Origin: Mimachlamys varia
Lineage: Eukaryota > Mollusca > Bivalvia > Pectinida > Pectinidae
Reading direction: 5' to 3'
NCBI GenBank assembly: GCA_947623455.1
Contig: OX392530.1
Coordinates: 32,333,405-32,397,404 of the forward strand
Length of the DNA stretch: 64,000 nt
Positions 23,801 through 35,405 of the stretch are shown one piece after another. Made by a program: the position numbers and the translations under genes. The notes beneath the pieces are model-generated. The model was not told where the DNA came from. It made no database searches and was given only the letters and a program-made list of their open reading frames with translations. Positions within the stretch are counted from its first letter, which is position 1; each line of letters begins with the position of its first letter.

Positions 23801-24380
23801 CAAAACATCTCTACCTTCTTGAAATGCACATATCATTATCAAGTTCATCATATTTATTTTCACTGGTAACTACAGCAAATATAAGGCAACATGTCATGTG
23901 ATTCCTCTTTATCATAAACTCAATTGGAGCAATGGGCATGAATCTGTATTTCACAAATAGAGAGTATGTCGTGTTTGTATTTAGATTAAAAATGGTACCT
24001 CTCAGACATAATTTTTCAATAAATGGTTTCCTTGCATGCTTCGGTTAACTGTACTTATAATAAAATGCCGAACGAAACAATATATGTTGATGTTTCTATT
24101 GCTTTCCAGATGAATCCTAGCTACTTTGTTGTTGGATTTCCATTCAATATTCCAGAATATCTTAATTTCTAATTTCGATTTCTTCTGAAAATTGTCGACC
24201 CCAGACACTGAGGTATAACGGCTGTTGACGACCTCTTTCATTAAATGAGATATCGACGACCACCACATCGTTGAGTTTGAGTAAGTCTGTGTATGTCTAA
24301 TGTAAACGTTCCATTACCGCCTTCTGTATGTTATACTTAGTATATTTAATCGCTTGATGATAAAAAATTCAGTGAATTTC
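20852..24380. other. no gene seen; upstream flank of the minus-strand gene
   Basis: About 3.5 kb with only short unsupported ORFs (22019-22348, 22479-22676, 23294-23491, 23535-23789, 24002-24268). An A/T-only low-complexity tract lies at about 21800-21835. The promoter of the 20797 gene should lie near 20850-21300, but I cannot point to a convincing core element. CCCCAAAAGTTGGGG near 23255 forms a small perfect hairpin. Confidence 0.4.
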
Positions 24381-24384
24381 GAAG

Positions 24385-24720
24385 AGTAAAAAACCATAAT
24401 CCGAACACAAAATCGATTAAAGAAGGAAAGAAATATGTTTAAAGGTAAAATATTTACTGAGAAGCTTGAATGAAAATAAGACCAGGTGTCCTGTAAGAGT
24501 TAGCGTCTTCTTCATCGACAACATGTAAATCCAGCTCACACTCAAGTTTATATCATGTCCCCAAAGTGCGATCTGAGGCAACATGTTCAATCATAACAAG
24601 TTGGCATACTCATGGCCATATTCATAAATGTTCACCTTCAAATCAGAGACCAAGATGGCAACCATAACACTTTCCTTAGTCTTCATCTCATGAGCGGATT
24701 GTGTCCGTCAGTCTGTAAAC
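24385..24720 (-). repeat. R2 retroelement 3' end, reverse copy
   Basis: Read on the minus strand, the end of the coding block (GTTATGGTTGCCATCTTGGT, TATGCCAACTTGTTATGATTG) is followed by the tail: ACATGTTGTCGATGAAGAAG, ACACCTGGTCTTATTTTC, then AATCGATTTTGTG near 24410. It is the same order as 41640-42245. The coding part is frame-broken. Confidence 0.6.
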
Positions 24721-24934
24721 CGATACTCGGTAATGAGTTCAGTAATCCCTTTGCTAGATTTAAGAATTCTAGCAATGCATATCCCTGCCAATTGATGGCT
24801 TGTTGTCCAGTATAAATATAGTATCTCCAAACGTACAATGCTCATTGTCCTTGAAAGCTTTTTAGCAACCACTATACAAATTGTAATTGACATTACTGAA
24901 CTTTTCAATGATTTTTTTTGCACCAACTTGGGAA

Positions 24935-25075
24935 CAACCGGTCTTATTTTCTTGTATATTCTACAAGGGTCTTCGTGTAAATCTTTCCTTTGTTCATATT
25001 TTGCCCCTGGTTTAATTGATTTGGAGTTCGGATTATGATTTTGTTAACGCTTCGGTATTCTCTAATTTATTTTAG
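24935..25075 (+). repeat. R2 retroelement 3' end fragment
   Basis: CCGGTCTTATTTTCTTGTATATT, GTCTTCGTGTAAATCTTTCC, GCCCCTGGTTTAATTGATTTGG and GCTTCGGTATTCTCTAATTT match the R2 tail. It faces the reverse copy at 24385-24720, leaving a 215-bp spacer. The ORF 24838-25038 is incidental. Confidence 0.65.
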
Positions 25076-25747
25076 GAGCCTGTGAGCATTAATGTAGTAA
25101 AAGCTAGCAAAATACACTAAATATCATATGTGGTAGCAAACATTTGAAACTTGTTAAGTTCATAAAGATGAATGATCAAGTTGTTAATAATTGGTACAAG
25201 ACATCAACACCCCCTTGCCTGGCACCCAATGAAAGTTGAAATAACATAGTCTTTCCTGACACTAATTTATAATATTTCTTTGTTTTAGAAACTTAAATAA
25301 AATATTCAAACCAGAAGAGGAACATAATATCTGTCGATATAATTTTTATTTTTTTTTTATATTTGATAACAGTCAACAATATGATATCTTTTATTATTCA
25401 TCTCATTTAAAACATTAAAAAACTCCTTTAATGTTGCAACCTTAATTTTGCTATTTACATACGCACCAGATATTTTTATTTTATGTTTGATAACAATTGA
25501 CAGTCTTAAAAACCTTATGCAGTTTACATACAATAGCTTAAATCGTATAACACGTCGTTAGTTCTGACTGTGTGTGGTCCATAATACATAGGTTATCCTG
25601 TTTTTTTATCTGTCAGTCATCACACAGGTAAGCCTACACAGTAATGGATGAAAAAGACGTAAAAACAGAAATAGGTGCGACACTTTACAGATCATTATGT
25701 GAAGACAAATTTAAGGTATGTTTGTTTTGATACTTATAGTAAATCCG
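25076..25747. other. no gene seen
   Basis: AT-rich, non-coding. No recognised feature. Confidence 0.4.
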
Positions 25748-25752
25748 TTTAA

Positions 25753-26138
25753 AGGCCAAATATACGTAACTTCAGGAATTTTTTCGGGATTCTGTAAAAT
25801 TATGAAGAAACATCCAGTTGATAACCATGCAAAAATAAGTCTAAAACGAAGTAAACCTGAGCGGTAACTAACAAGAAACTTTTTAACAGAAAAATCCAAA
25901 GAATTGAAAATAATTCAGGTGTGGCCAACTTCAACAACAAGCCTAGGTTTGAAGACAATTCAAAATGGACGCTTGTTTACAAATACCGAGTTTCAACCGC
26001 TGATGTAATGGTAAACGCGTAAGGATTCATCTTGAATATTGTTGATATCAGTTAATCTTAACTAAATCTATAACTATGATAAGTTATTAGGCTTGATTTT
26101 CGCATCAAGTTTTGCCGAAAGTTACGTATATTGGGCCT
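25753..26138 (+). mobile_element. TTAA-flanked miniature inverted-repeat element, copy 1 (386 bp)
   Basis: The left end AGGCCAAATATACGTAACTT and the inverted right end (AAGTTACGTATATTGGGCCT at the plus strand's right edge) form terminal inverted repeats with one or two mismatches. TTAA lies outside each end (25749-25752 and 26139-26142). A second copy in the same orientation is at 51445-51825 and aligns end to end. TTAA duplication is known for piggyBac transposons, but the ends do not look like classical piggyBac termini, so the superfamily is open. No protein is encoded. Confidence 0.8.
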
Positions 26139-26204
26139 TTAAATCAAAGCTATATATATATATGTATATGTCTTAGTCTTATGAATGAACGTACATATGT
26201 AATA

Positions 26205-26830
26205 TATATAAATATGACGTTACACATACATATGTTTTACCTTTTAAATTTAGTAATAGATACAGTATGCCGAAAAAAGTAATTAAACTGCATCATTCAG
26301 CTGCTTCGTCCTCCTAGGACTCTTCAGTGATGCTAGGGACCAAAAGGTGAGAATCCAAAATTTCAAAACTAAGGTAAAAGCAGAAGGATCAGGTGCGTAA
26401 AACCTCTTTAATTTATGAATTTAGAAGCAAACGTAAACTAGTTCTGTATGATTTTAAATCGTGTACTACAAAATTGTGTATATTATGAACCGTGCCAATA
26501 CTCAAATGAGATTAGCTGTGGCTATGGAGGCCCCAGCAAACTTCGTGGACTAAAGAATTCACCAGCAGAGTCTGCCACCCCCTGTCATTAAAGATGACGT
26601 AACACAAGCATATGATGCACCTTTTAAATTTAGTAATAGATGCAGTTTCGTCCTCCTATGACTCCTAGGACTCTTCTGTGATGCTAGGGACTAAAACGTG
26701 GGAATCAACAATTTCTAAACTTATGTAGGAGCAGAAGGGTCAGGTGCGAAAACACCTTTCATTTATGATTTTAGAAGCAAAAGTAAACTAGTTCTGTATA
26801 ATTTCAAATCGTGTACTACATTTAGTACGA
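26205..26830 (+). repeat. dispersed repeat R1, tandem pair
   Basis: The word GACGTTACACATACATATG near 26217 and GACGTAACACAAGCATATG near 26596 mark the starts of two head-to-tail units. Each is followed by CCTTTTAAATTTAGTAATAG, TCTTC.GTGATGCTAGGGAC, and CAGAAG..TCAGGTGCG. The first unit is complete (~385 bp), and the second is truncated near 26825. The complete unit also carries CTCAAATGAGATTAGCTGTGG and CACCAGCAGAGTCTGCCACC. Confidence 0.8.
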
Positions 26831-26839
26831 AAAGTATAA

Positions 26840-29565
26840 ACAGACTATACATTACTTAGGGATTACGTTTTCTATTTGATTGTTTTTAATTTATTAGTTA
26901 TAAATGGTGACACATGCTAGTGCATAATGTATTTTTTTAGTACTTTAATTCTTACATCTGATTTTATCAATAATCCCACTTTTAATTATGTTATATAAAC
27001 GTTATGTTATCAGTCTTATTGCTTAAGACGTCCAAAACTTAATGTTTCCATTTTCTATTACCGCGTGATAGTATCCATTATTAGGTACAGATAATATACT
27101 AATTTAAGTCAGCTGTAAAATATGGGTCAACGGTATCCAACATATCAGTTGTGACGTCATGAAAGTGCTCACTAATCGGTCAAATATATTCATAGCCTTT
27201 ATGATTGCCATCTTTATGTGATATGGGTTTTAGCGATAATGCTACAGTGTATATGATGGTAACAGGGAACTGTTGAGCAGATATGCTGAATCTATCTCTA
27301 CTTATATTCAGTAATGCTTGGAAACCATTTTGGAGAATAAATTTACCAGAAACGACAAATCAGCATTTCTCAGTAAACTTAATTACCTAACCAGTAATCA
27401 CTACACCTTTCAGATAAAAGGAAAAGATGAAAGACCTACCTTTTACGGTACGTCAGGTGGTTACAGATTTGCTGATTATAATTGATATATAATTATTCGC
27501 AATTTCAGAAATAGGCCTAACAAAAATGATATATATATCGTAGTAAGCATTATGGTCATGTGACATGGCCTCCTAGTGCATGTCAATCTACGGGATGACA
27601 TAGGCAAAGTAATTTATGTAATTATAAAGTTAAATAAGGTGACAGCTAATGACTTCATTTTGTTGAATTATTGCAAGCTGAAAACTTTAAAAATTCTCCT
27701 TGGCTGATATGATATCAAATCTTATATATCAAACAGACTGAAGCAAATGACGATCGTGGAATAGGCGACCTAGTTTGATCACTATCTTAATTTATGTATG
27801 GAAACACATTTAAACAAGTCTAAATTACAATATGGTCCTACATTAATTCATATGCATCGCATAAAAGTATATATCAAACATCATAGAAAAAAGCAGAGAA
27901 TACCAAAGCGTATAAAAAATGTATAAAATATACAAATATCAGAGCAGTCAAGTATCCACAGGTAATACATACAATATAGTTATATATTCAGATATAATTA
28001 TGTGTTGAGGCCGGAAACTATTGAGTCATGTGGGGGAACTGGCCGTCGAGCGGAAGGAAGTAGGAGTTCAACAGTGTGTACTGTACCAGAGTAAACGGAA
28101 ATATATCCTTATAAGGTAGGAGATATTTGATATTTTGAGTTACAGAAGCATGACTAGAGATCCGGTCCTTTCGGTTAACGTTGCGCGCCCCCCAAGCGTG
28201 TCTGAATGGGAAGGTAAAGTCTATAGTGGAGGGGAAGATGTACATTTAGATGGGTAAGAAAACGTCCGCAGCAATAATTATACACTTACGAATCCTCCTT
28301 GATCTAACCATCATGAATAATACAAAATATGAACATGTTATAGCATAAAACTGCAAATATATTTATTTTTTATATTCACTCGCTGATATCAAAATCAGCT
28401 CTAATTATCAGTGATAGTACTAGTGAAGATTAGCATTTATTCCACTAAATCTTGAAATAGTCTCTCTGCTTTGAACGATGAGAGATTGTCAATGAGTTTT
28501 AATTATAAAACACCTTTACTACGTTTCCTTGGATTGTTCTTTTGCAACACAGAAATAGAAACAATAGTTCATTTGCTATGGGAGAGTGTTTATCCCTTTA
28601 CAGTGATAGGAAAACTTTCATATTTGGTATGCAAACCAATAAAAGTGCTGACTATACAAATGATAACCATATTATATTATTAATGAAGCAATATATCTAT
28701 AGATCGAGATGCCAGCAGCAAACATCATATATTCATGGTTTGCAAAATGCGGTTAAAATCACTACATAATTAAAAAAAATGTATTTCTATTGAAAAGTTG
28801 TAGATGCTGCTATAAAAAATGAAAATATGTGGAAAAATGGAATAAAATATTTAAATTACACATCAAATATCTGACACCAAAACACTCAGATGCAGTATAC
28901 AGTGCCTCTGTAAGTTCAGCTCTTGATTAAACAAAATACAAAAAGGTAACTCCCAGTCCCTACAAATAAAACTATTACAATTCTGTAAGTACATTGTGGT
29001 CTCAACATCTTGTCTATCCCTCTCCTTCTCTCCCCTTGTCCCTTTCCTAAAACGTTACAGATAAGTAAATGCTTTTATTTCATACTTTTATACTCCGCAT
29101 TTCCTGCACTTTTGGAGACCTGGATATTACAGGATAATAATACATATATGGCAAAATCATTTGTGGATCATGATATAAATGTTTTCACGATATCAAGATC
29201 TAACAATCAATTGTAAAGGAATAATTGATAAATCGGTTGTTAATTGCAGAAATGATTCATCAAAGCATGAAAAATAGTCATTACAGAATTATTTCTTTAA
29301 TGTTGATAATTGAGAATCAAGCGATTCCTATTGTAGTGTAACCATTTTAATTATTTGAGAAATAATCATATTGTCTATCACAATTTCCTAGCTTTTGAAT
29401 AGTTTTACATGTAAGTAAAGTTTGTTAAATGTCCAATTTAAATCATCTTCTTGGAACGAGCAGTCAACTAATATCTGCCATTTTCAATTAACACCTTAAC
29501 TGTTAATGGGAATCGTTTAATGTTTACGCTTAATCTATAGTATAAATGAAACAAGTAGAATAAAC
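26840..29565. other. no gene seen
   Basis: About 2.7 kb of AT-rich non-coding sequence. ORFs at 28018-28245, 28471-28769 and 29010-29216 are short and featureless. Confidence 0.4.
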
Positions 29566-29900
29566 AAAAACGCAAAAGCGATTAAACTGGAAAAAATAAA
29601 AACAGAGGACAATTTAAACGGAGACCCTTAAAAAGGACAAAAAAACAAGATTTGCCGAGGGAGAAAGCGTTTTCTGTTTCACGACGACGCCCGCCATGTA
29701 AATAAAGGCCACATCCAAGTACATACCACGTTGTCAAAGTAAGAACGATGCATCACATAATGAGCATATTCAAACTAACTATCTTCATTTCTTGCAGGAA
29801 TGCAGAATATCTCTCACTGAAACTAAGATGGCGATCATTAAACTTGCTCCGAGTCTCCATCAAGTTATATCTATCCAGGGTGTTGAGTCATCATCAGTTT
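29566..29900 (-). repeat. R2 retroelement 3' end, reverse copy
   Basis: On the minus strand AGCAAGTTTAATGATCGCCATC is the coding end (FNDRH, equivalent to YYGRH in the 41888 copy). It is followed by GATAGTTAGTTTGAATATGC, TTTACATGGCGGGCGTCGTCG, and GGGTCTCCGTTTAAATTGTCC. It is decayed and frame-broken. Confidence 0.6.
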
Positions 29901-30925
29901 CATAAATGAAGGTTCTGTTAGTTCAAAGTCATATTAGTCCCATTGTTAAACAAATAAGAGAAATGCTATTGGTATCAGAAAGACAACATATTCATCAAGT
30001 AAATAAAAAGTGCCAAATCAATATTTTGTCTTTATGTTAAACACATTGATTGAATACTGTTCCTTACAAAGAAAATAACTTTTAAAAATATTTCGTTTGA
30101 CAGAAACATTAATTCATTCTGTAACAAAGACATTTTATATTGAAATTTATTTAACAAAATCTGAGTAAAAAGGAAATCATGTATATTTTAAGTACTAGAA
30201 TTATTATTAATTTCATTGCGAACTTTTGAAGATTTTTTAACCGACACATACACTGTACATGTATACATATAAGTTAACTGATGACAGAAAATACTTTTCA
30301 GCTCAATAATGATTGTGTTTTTAAAAGACTTTCCTGTCAAACGATTTTCCTGTTTTCAATTTTATTCAAAAATTTTGAAAATATTAAATAGGACAATATA
30401 AAATGTACTACATTGTTTCCTCCTTCAGTCATTCAATTATGCTTGGTAATATGCAATTATCCTTTGTGTTGATGAAGAAATGAACCGTGACCTATATCAC
30501 TATTACCAAACTACAGTAATAACCGATCTACTATTTAACTAACATGTAGATTTAGAAATCTATGCATTAATTGTCGATCATAAAATGCATATACATTAAG
30601 TGCCGATCATGAAATAAATGAATACATAAAACGACTTTTAAATAAAAGCTTTGAATAAATTATTATTTATATCAGTATTTATTGTTTTCGTCATTTTCAA
30701 AACATGTTTGTTGATCTTATTTTTCTAATGATAAATAATTAATTGTGTTATTTTGTTTCTTAATTACAATATGATGGATATGTAGAACACGAGAATGCCT
30801 ATGCTTTAAATGTATAATAAATATGAACGTACATACATATTTCATGTGGGTATACAGATACTATACAAGTTATCGAATTATTTTTAACCTTTATTGTATT
30901 TTTTTTATTTTTGTTTCATTGCAAT
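29901..30925. other. no gene seen
   Basis: Very AT-rich, non-coding. Nothing recognised. Confidence 0.4.
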
Positions 30926-30931
30926 CGTTTC

Positions 30932-31005
30932 ACATGTAAACACGTCGATACATAAAAATTGTAATTAAAAAGTTACAATTTTTATGTATGGACGTGTTTA
31001 CATGT
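30932..31005. repeat. near-perfect 33-bp hairpin
   Basis: The arm 30932-30964 (starting ACATGTAAACACGTCGATAC) and the arm 30973-31005 (ending GGACGTGTTTACATGT) are reverse complements with one mismatch (C/G). An 8-nt loop TTAAAAAG separates them. It could be a tiny foldback transposon, a cruciform-prone site or a small hairpin RNA precursor. The sequence alone does not decide. Confidence 0.8.
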
Positions 31006-31039
31006 ACTCTTAATAATATACGACATAACCTTATATAAA

Positions 31040-32030
31040 TGTAACTCTCATTACTACAATAAACAAAGTAAATTCACCTTTTCCGTATTTGTTTACCCTT
31101 GTATTGTTTATGTATCGAGTTAACCCGTGTCTATATAACTCTCATTAACACATCAAACAAGGTAATTTGCTATTTTTTACTCTTTTATTGTTTATATAAC
31201 GAATTCTTTATCCGTTTCTTTATTACTCTCATTACCACATCAAACAGAGTAATTTCAAATTGTTTTGTATTTGTTTCAGATTTTTATTGTTTTGGTAACA
31301 AGATATTTACTCGTACATTTTTTTCCATATTACTATCATTACCACACTAGACAATGTTTATTAACTATTTCACCCTTGTACTGTTTAAATTGTTTCTATT
31401 TTAGTCTCATTACCACACAAGATAAGGTAGGTAAATTCACAATTTTACCCGTTTGTGTTACCCTTGTTTTGTTTATGTATCCAGCTGTTTACTTGTTTCT
31501 TTATTACTCTCATTACCATACTAGAAAAGGTAAATTCACATCTTTCCGTCTATTGGTTGTACCCATGTATTTTTATTTATCGACTTGTTTATTCGGTTAT
31601 GTTACTTTCATTACCACACAAGAAAAGGTAAATTAATAGTTCTCCCCGTTTGTTTCACTCTTGGTTTGTTCATGATTCCAGTTGTTTACTCCTATCTATA
31701 TACAAGATGTAACTCTAATTACCACACGGAACAAGGCAACATCGCATGTTTTGGGGTATTTCTATTGATTTAACCCTTGTACTGCTTATGTAACCGGTTG
31801 TTTATTCGTATTTATATATCTCTCATTAACACATTAGCCAAGGTAAAGTCACATATTTTCGCTATTTGTGTTACCTTTTTATTGTTTATGTATCCAGTTA
31901 TTCAGCTCCTATTACCTAACTGAACAAGGTAAATTAAAATTGTTTTGTTTTTTGTTTCACTCTTGTATTGTTTAGGTACCGGAGTTGTTTATCCGTAACT
32001 ATCAAATTACTCTCGTTATAGATCAGATTA
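31040..32030. repeat. degenerate ~100-bp tandem repeat, ~10 copies
   Basis: TTACTCTCATTACCACA, followed by AACAAGGTAAATTCAC and TTGT.TTGTTTATGTA..CAG, recurs about every 70-110 bp (for example near 31048, 31141, 31229, 31336, 31406, 31511, 31609, 31713, 31823, 31908 and 32012). The repeated translation accounts for ORFs at 31099-31350, 31265-31636 and 31585-31773. The divergence indicates an old array. Confidence 0.75.
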
Positions 32031-32929
32031 AAAGTAAATATATAAGCATGAACAGCATCTTCATCAATGCATAATGTACATGGTTCCAATACCTATATAA
32101 GTTTATATAATCGTGTTAGAGTTCTGTAATAGATATGTGACACGTTGATGATGACGTGGCATCTTATGTTTTCTATTCTTCTTGTTACTAAACAAGGAAA
32201 AACGTGGGCGGGCAATATCAAAGGGCGATAACTCTGTCAACCTTTAAATCATTTCCCCTCTGCAATGGTTGCATAGAATTCCTAACTATTGTTTATTAAC
32301 GTAAAACAATATAATCAAAAGGACACTTTCATGGCTAAGAGTATAAAAAATCTGTTTTTGATTTGCCAAATTAACTTAAACCGAAGTGACTTTAGCATCT
32401 GTTGCTATCTTTATGACATCTTAAATAAGACCAATCCAAAATGCCAAAATGTTTATACATGTAATTTATACTTGGTTTGGGTTTGTAGATAATGAAGAAT
32501 ATGCTTGATATCAAAATGTACATGTATAATAAAAAAGTTATATATTTTCTATTGTTCTACCAATTAGACATAAGCATAAACCAAAGCAATGAAAATAATA
32601 ACATATGATCTGCCTTGTTTTCACGATTAAAATCCAAAAACGCCAACACAGAAAACATTAACACGTTATCAGGGAATCTATTGATAGAACGCAAAGTAGC
32701 GAACTTACTATGTTAGTTCAGGGGATACTTATAGTGCTGAATGGTGACGAAAAAGTAATCTAAAGTTTCCTGATCGCGGATCATTTATAAAGTGTAAGAG
32801 GCGGACCAAATGGCATTTTCTTGACAGCTTGAAAGACAGCTGTGTCTAATTCAACATTAACGTTTAGTCTGTGAAGAAGCATATATACATATCTATGAGG
32901 CCATAACATTCACTTGAATGTGACCAAGA
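32031..32929. other. no gene seen
   Basis: Non-coding. The ORF 32289-32492 has no supporting feature. Confidence 0.4.
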
Positions 32930-33065
32930 TTAACATGACGTTGTCGTCGATGAAGCAAAAGACAACGTCCTCTTCCGGACCACCTGGTCTTATTGTCTTG
33001 TTCTTTTTCAACGGTCTCCGTGTAAATCTTCCCTCTGTTTTTATTCTGTCCCTATTTTAATAGAT
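32930..33065 (+). repeat. R2 retroelement 3' end fragment
   Basis: ACATGACGTTGTCGTCGATG, CACCTGGTCTTATTGTCTTG, ACGGTCTCCGTGTAAATC and CCTATTTTAATAGATTT correspond to the R2 tail. Confidence 0.6.
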
Positions 33066-33835
33066 TTTTATTTCCATAAAACGAAATATCCAAAACAAAG
33101 TCCACATCAATTTGAAAAGTAGTTCCTTCGGAAATTACGCAAAATACAGACAGAAGTGAAGGGATGGAATTTATTTCTTTTTCTTTATATTTATATTTTC
33201 GAAAATTTTGAGGCGAGCGGTACATTGTGGTAAAATCTAGCAATAACGTGTTTTAATACATATAAAGGTCGTTGTTAAGTATATATTTGGTCAGTTTGAA
33301 GGGAATTCACATGTACCATGGTAGTTCCTACTCCTAGCATTTCAAGTTTATCATTTCGGGTTATGCCACTAACTTGTTTACCCGATGTCAGTATGATGTG
33401 ACCGGAATTGGTGATCCGTTGGATGCCTTCGACATATTTATATCAGTGAGGAAGCACTATAAAGTTAGCATCAGATCACCGCCATCACAAAGAGTTAATT
33501 AACACAGTATCTTACTCCGGCTCAGAAACTCATATTATACCTCATTAGATGTTGTAAACCGGTGAATCGGGTTGATGTGTGTGTGTTGAAGTCCTAGTAA
33601 CCGCTACGGTCGTTAGCTGCTGATATAATATTAAACCATGAATAACCGAACTACCCAAAGCAAGCCTCGCTTGCTTTCATAGAACACAAGTAGATAGTAG
33701 ACAAGTCTCTTTCTTTGTGGATTGTTTAGACAGGACTATAAATATGTGCGAAAAAAATTAATTGCAAAAGCATTGGGGTTTTGAGAATTATTTTTTCTAT
33801 TTTGGATACGTTTCATATGCTTTTGGTATAACATA
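33066..33835. other. no gene seen
   Basis: Non-coding, with a small perfect hairpin (AAGCAAGC..GCTTGCTT) near 33658-33677. Nothing else recognised. Confidence 0.4.
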
Positions 33836-33839
33836 TGAA

Positions 33840-33940
33840 CATAACACGCTCACGCATATGCTGCACCTTTTAAATGTAATAATATATTCGGTACCATACC
33901 GAAAATAGAATGACACTGCATCATATAGCTGTTTGTACAG
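33840..33940 (+). repeat. dispersed repeat R1, 5' fragment
   Basis: CGCATATGCTGCACCTTTTA, AATGTAATAATATATTCGGTA and ACTGCATCATATAGCTGTTTG match the beginning of R1 (compare about 50530-50580). Confidence 0.55.
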
Positions 33941-34157
33941 TTGCATAAAAACCCTTCCATGCGTGAATTTAGAAAAAAAAGAAAAGATTAGTATGCTGCA
34001 TATTGCATTAATTTTAATTTTTCTGTAATATGAAATAGGCAAAGCTGTAAAAGAGATTAGCATTAGTTTGTATGCTATTAAGATCTGAATGAAAATTAAT
34101 CTGGATGAAATTTACTGATTCTAAATGAGATAAGATTTGCATTTTGATTAACTTAAA

Positions 34158-34590
34158 ATAGGGGTGCCGCGATACGCCTGGGTAGTATTGCGATATATTG
34201 CAATACAGAAATTATGTAATGCAACAAGTATCTAGAAGTACATCATGTATTGTCATAGGTAAAATATCTTAATTTTAAAGTGTTGTTCGAATTTTATCAT
34301 GCCCTATCTTGCATATACATTGTATAAATTATCCAGATTTATTTATCTGAAAAACTGTAATCAACCTTTGATTAGAAAACAAATCAATTCACAGTAGTAA
34401 CATGTTGCATTATATATTGTTATTGGTATATCTGTTCAGATTGGTAAAAATGTCCTGAGTTAAAACACCTAATACAAACGAAATCGTATTTTTTTTGGAA
34501 AATATTGTGATGTTTCTGTTCCGTATTGCGATACGATACTATATCGATGTTTATTGCGATATACCGAAGCATTTTGACAGTCCTACCTTT
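34158..34590. mobile_element. possible hAT-like miniature element (decayed)
   Basis: The left edge reads TAGGGGTGCCGCGATACG and the right edge, on the other strand, reads TAGGACTGTCAAAATGC, which are similar 10-bp starts. Internally both sides carry TATTGCGATA-type words (34180-34205, 34525-34565). Flanking octamers agree at only about 5 of 8 positions, so this call is tentative. Confidence 0.35.
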
Positions 34591-34885
34591 CAATTGCAAA
34601 TGTACTTATAGTCTCACATTAGCAGTATCTATATAGTCGTATTACAGTATTTACCTACTCAATCCATGTACTATTGTAGACTGAGGAGATTCTAGAGTTA
34701 ACCAGTTAACGTTTTACCTGACTGAGTGTGGCCGTTGGTTCACTATACGGTATACATGTTTTAGGAACACTGAATGTTTTGTTTACCAAAATGACGTAAT
34801 ACAAGTGTTCTGGTTATCTACGGTAAGCATTGCCCTAACAGTGATTTACTGTGCAGTAATTGTGTTTTTACGGAACTTAGATAAC

Positions 34886-35405
34886 AGCGATATCTTCACT
34901 CTACGGTTACACATGTGTCATTTTGTGATAGCAACTGTGTCAATTGAACTGTATGGGTATATCTGTGTCAATCTTTGTTCGGTGGTTTTACATGTTTTAG
35001 TTTTACTTTGTGGTTTATCTTGTGTCAATAGTTACCTTGGGGTGACACTTCTACGCTTGACTCTGCTGTTATACCTGAAGCAATTTTCACTCTGCGGTTA
35101 TATCTGGGTCAATCTGAACTATGTGGTAATACCTGGGTCAATCTTAACTCTGCGGCAATACCTGGGTCAATCTTAACCCTGTGATAATACCTGAACCAAT
35201 CTTAACTCTGTGGTGATATCTGAAATATTCTTAACTCAATTGTGATACCTGTGTCAATCTTAACCCTGTGGTAATACCTGTGTCAATATTTATTCTGTTG
35301 TAATACCTGAACCAATCATAACTCTCTGGTAATACCTATGTTTATCTTTATTCTGTGATAATACCTGTGTCAATTTTAATTCTATGGTAATATCCGTGTC
35401 AATCT
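34886..35405. repeat. 29-bp tandem repeat, ~16-18 copies, degenerate at the left
   Basis: The consensus unit reads CTCTGTGGTAATACCTG followed by TGTCAATCTTAA. It is clear from about 35060 to 35405 and fades into divergent copies (GTGTCAATT, GTGTCAATC) back to about 34886. The ORF at 34805-35176 is translated repeat and carries no recognisable domain. Confidence 0.8.

Noticed and set aside
31099..31773. Three hydrophobic plus-strand ORFs (62-123 codons)
   Set aside because: They fall in the degenerate ~100-bp T-rich tandem repeat. The Tyr/Phe/Leu-rich products reflect base composition.
34805..35176. 123-codon plus-strand ORF
   Set aside because: Its second half is the 29-bp tandem repeat and the first half shows degenerate units of the same repeat. 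No domain is visible.
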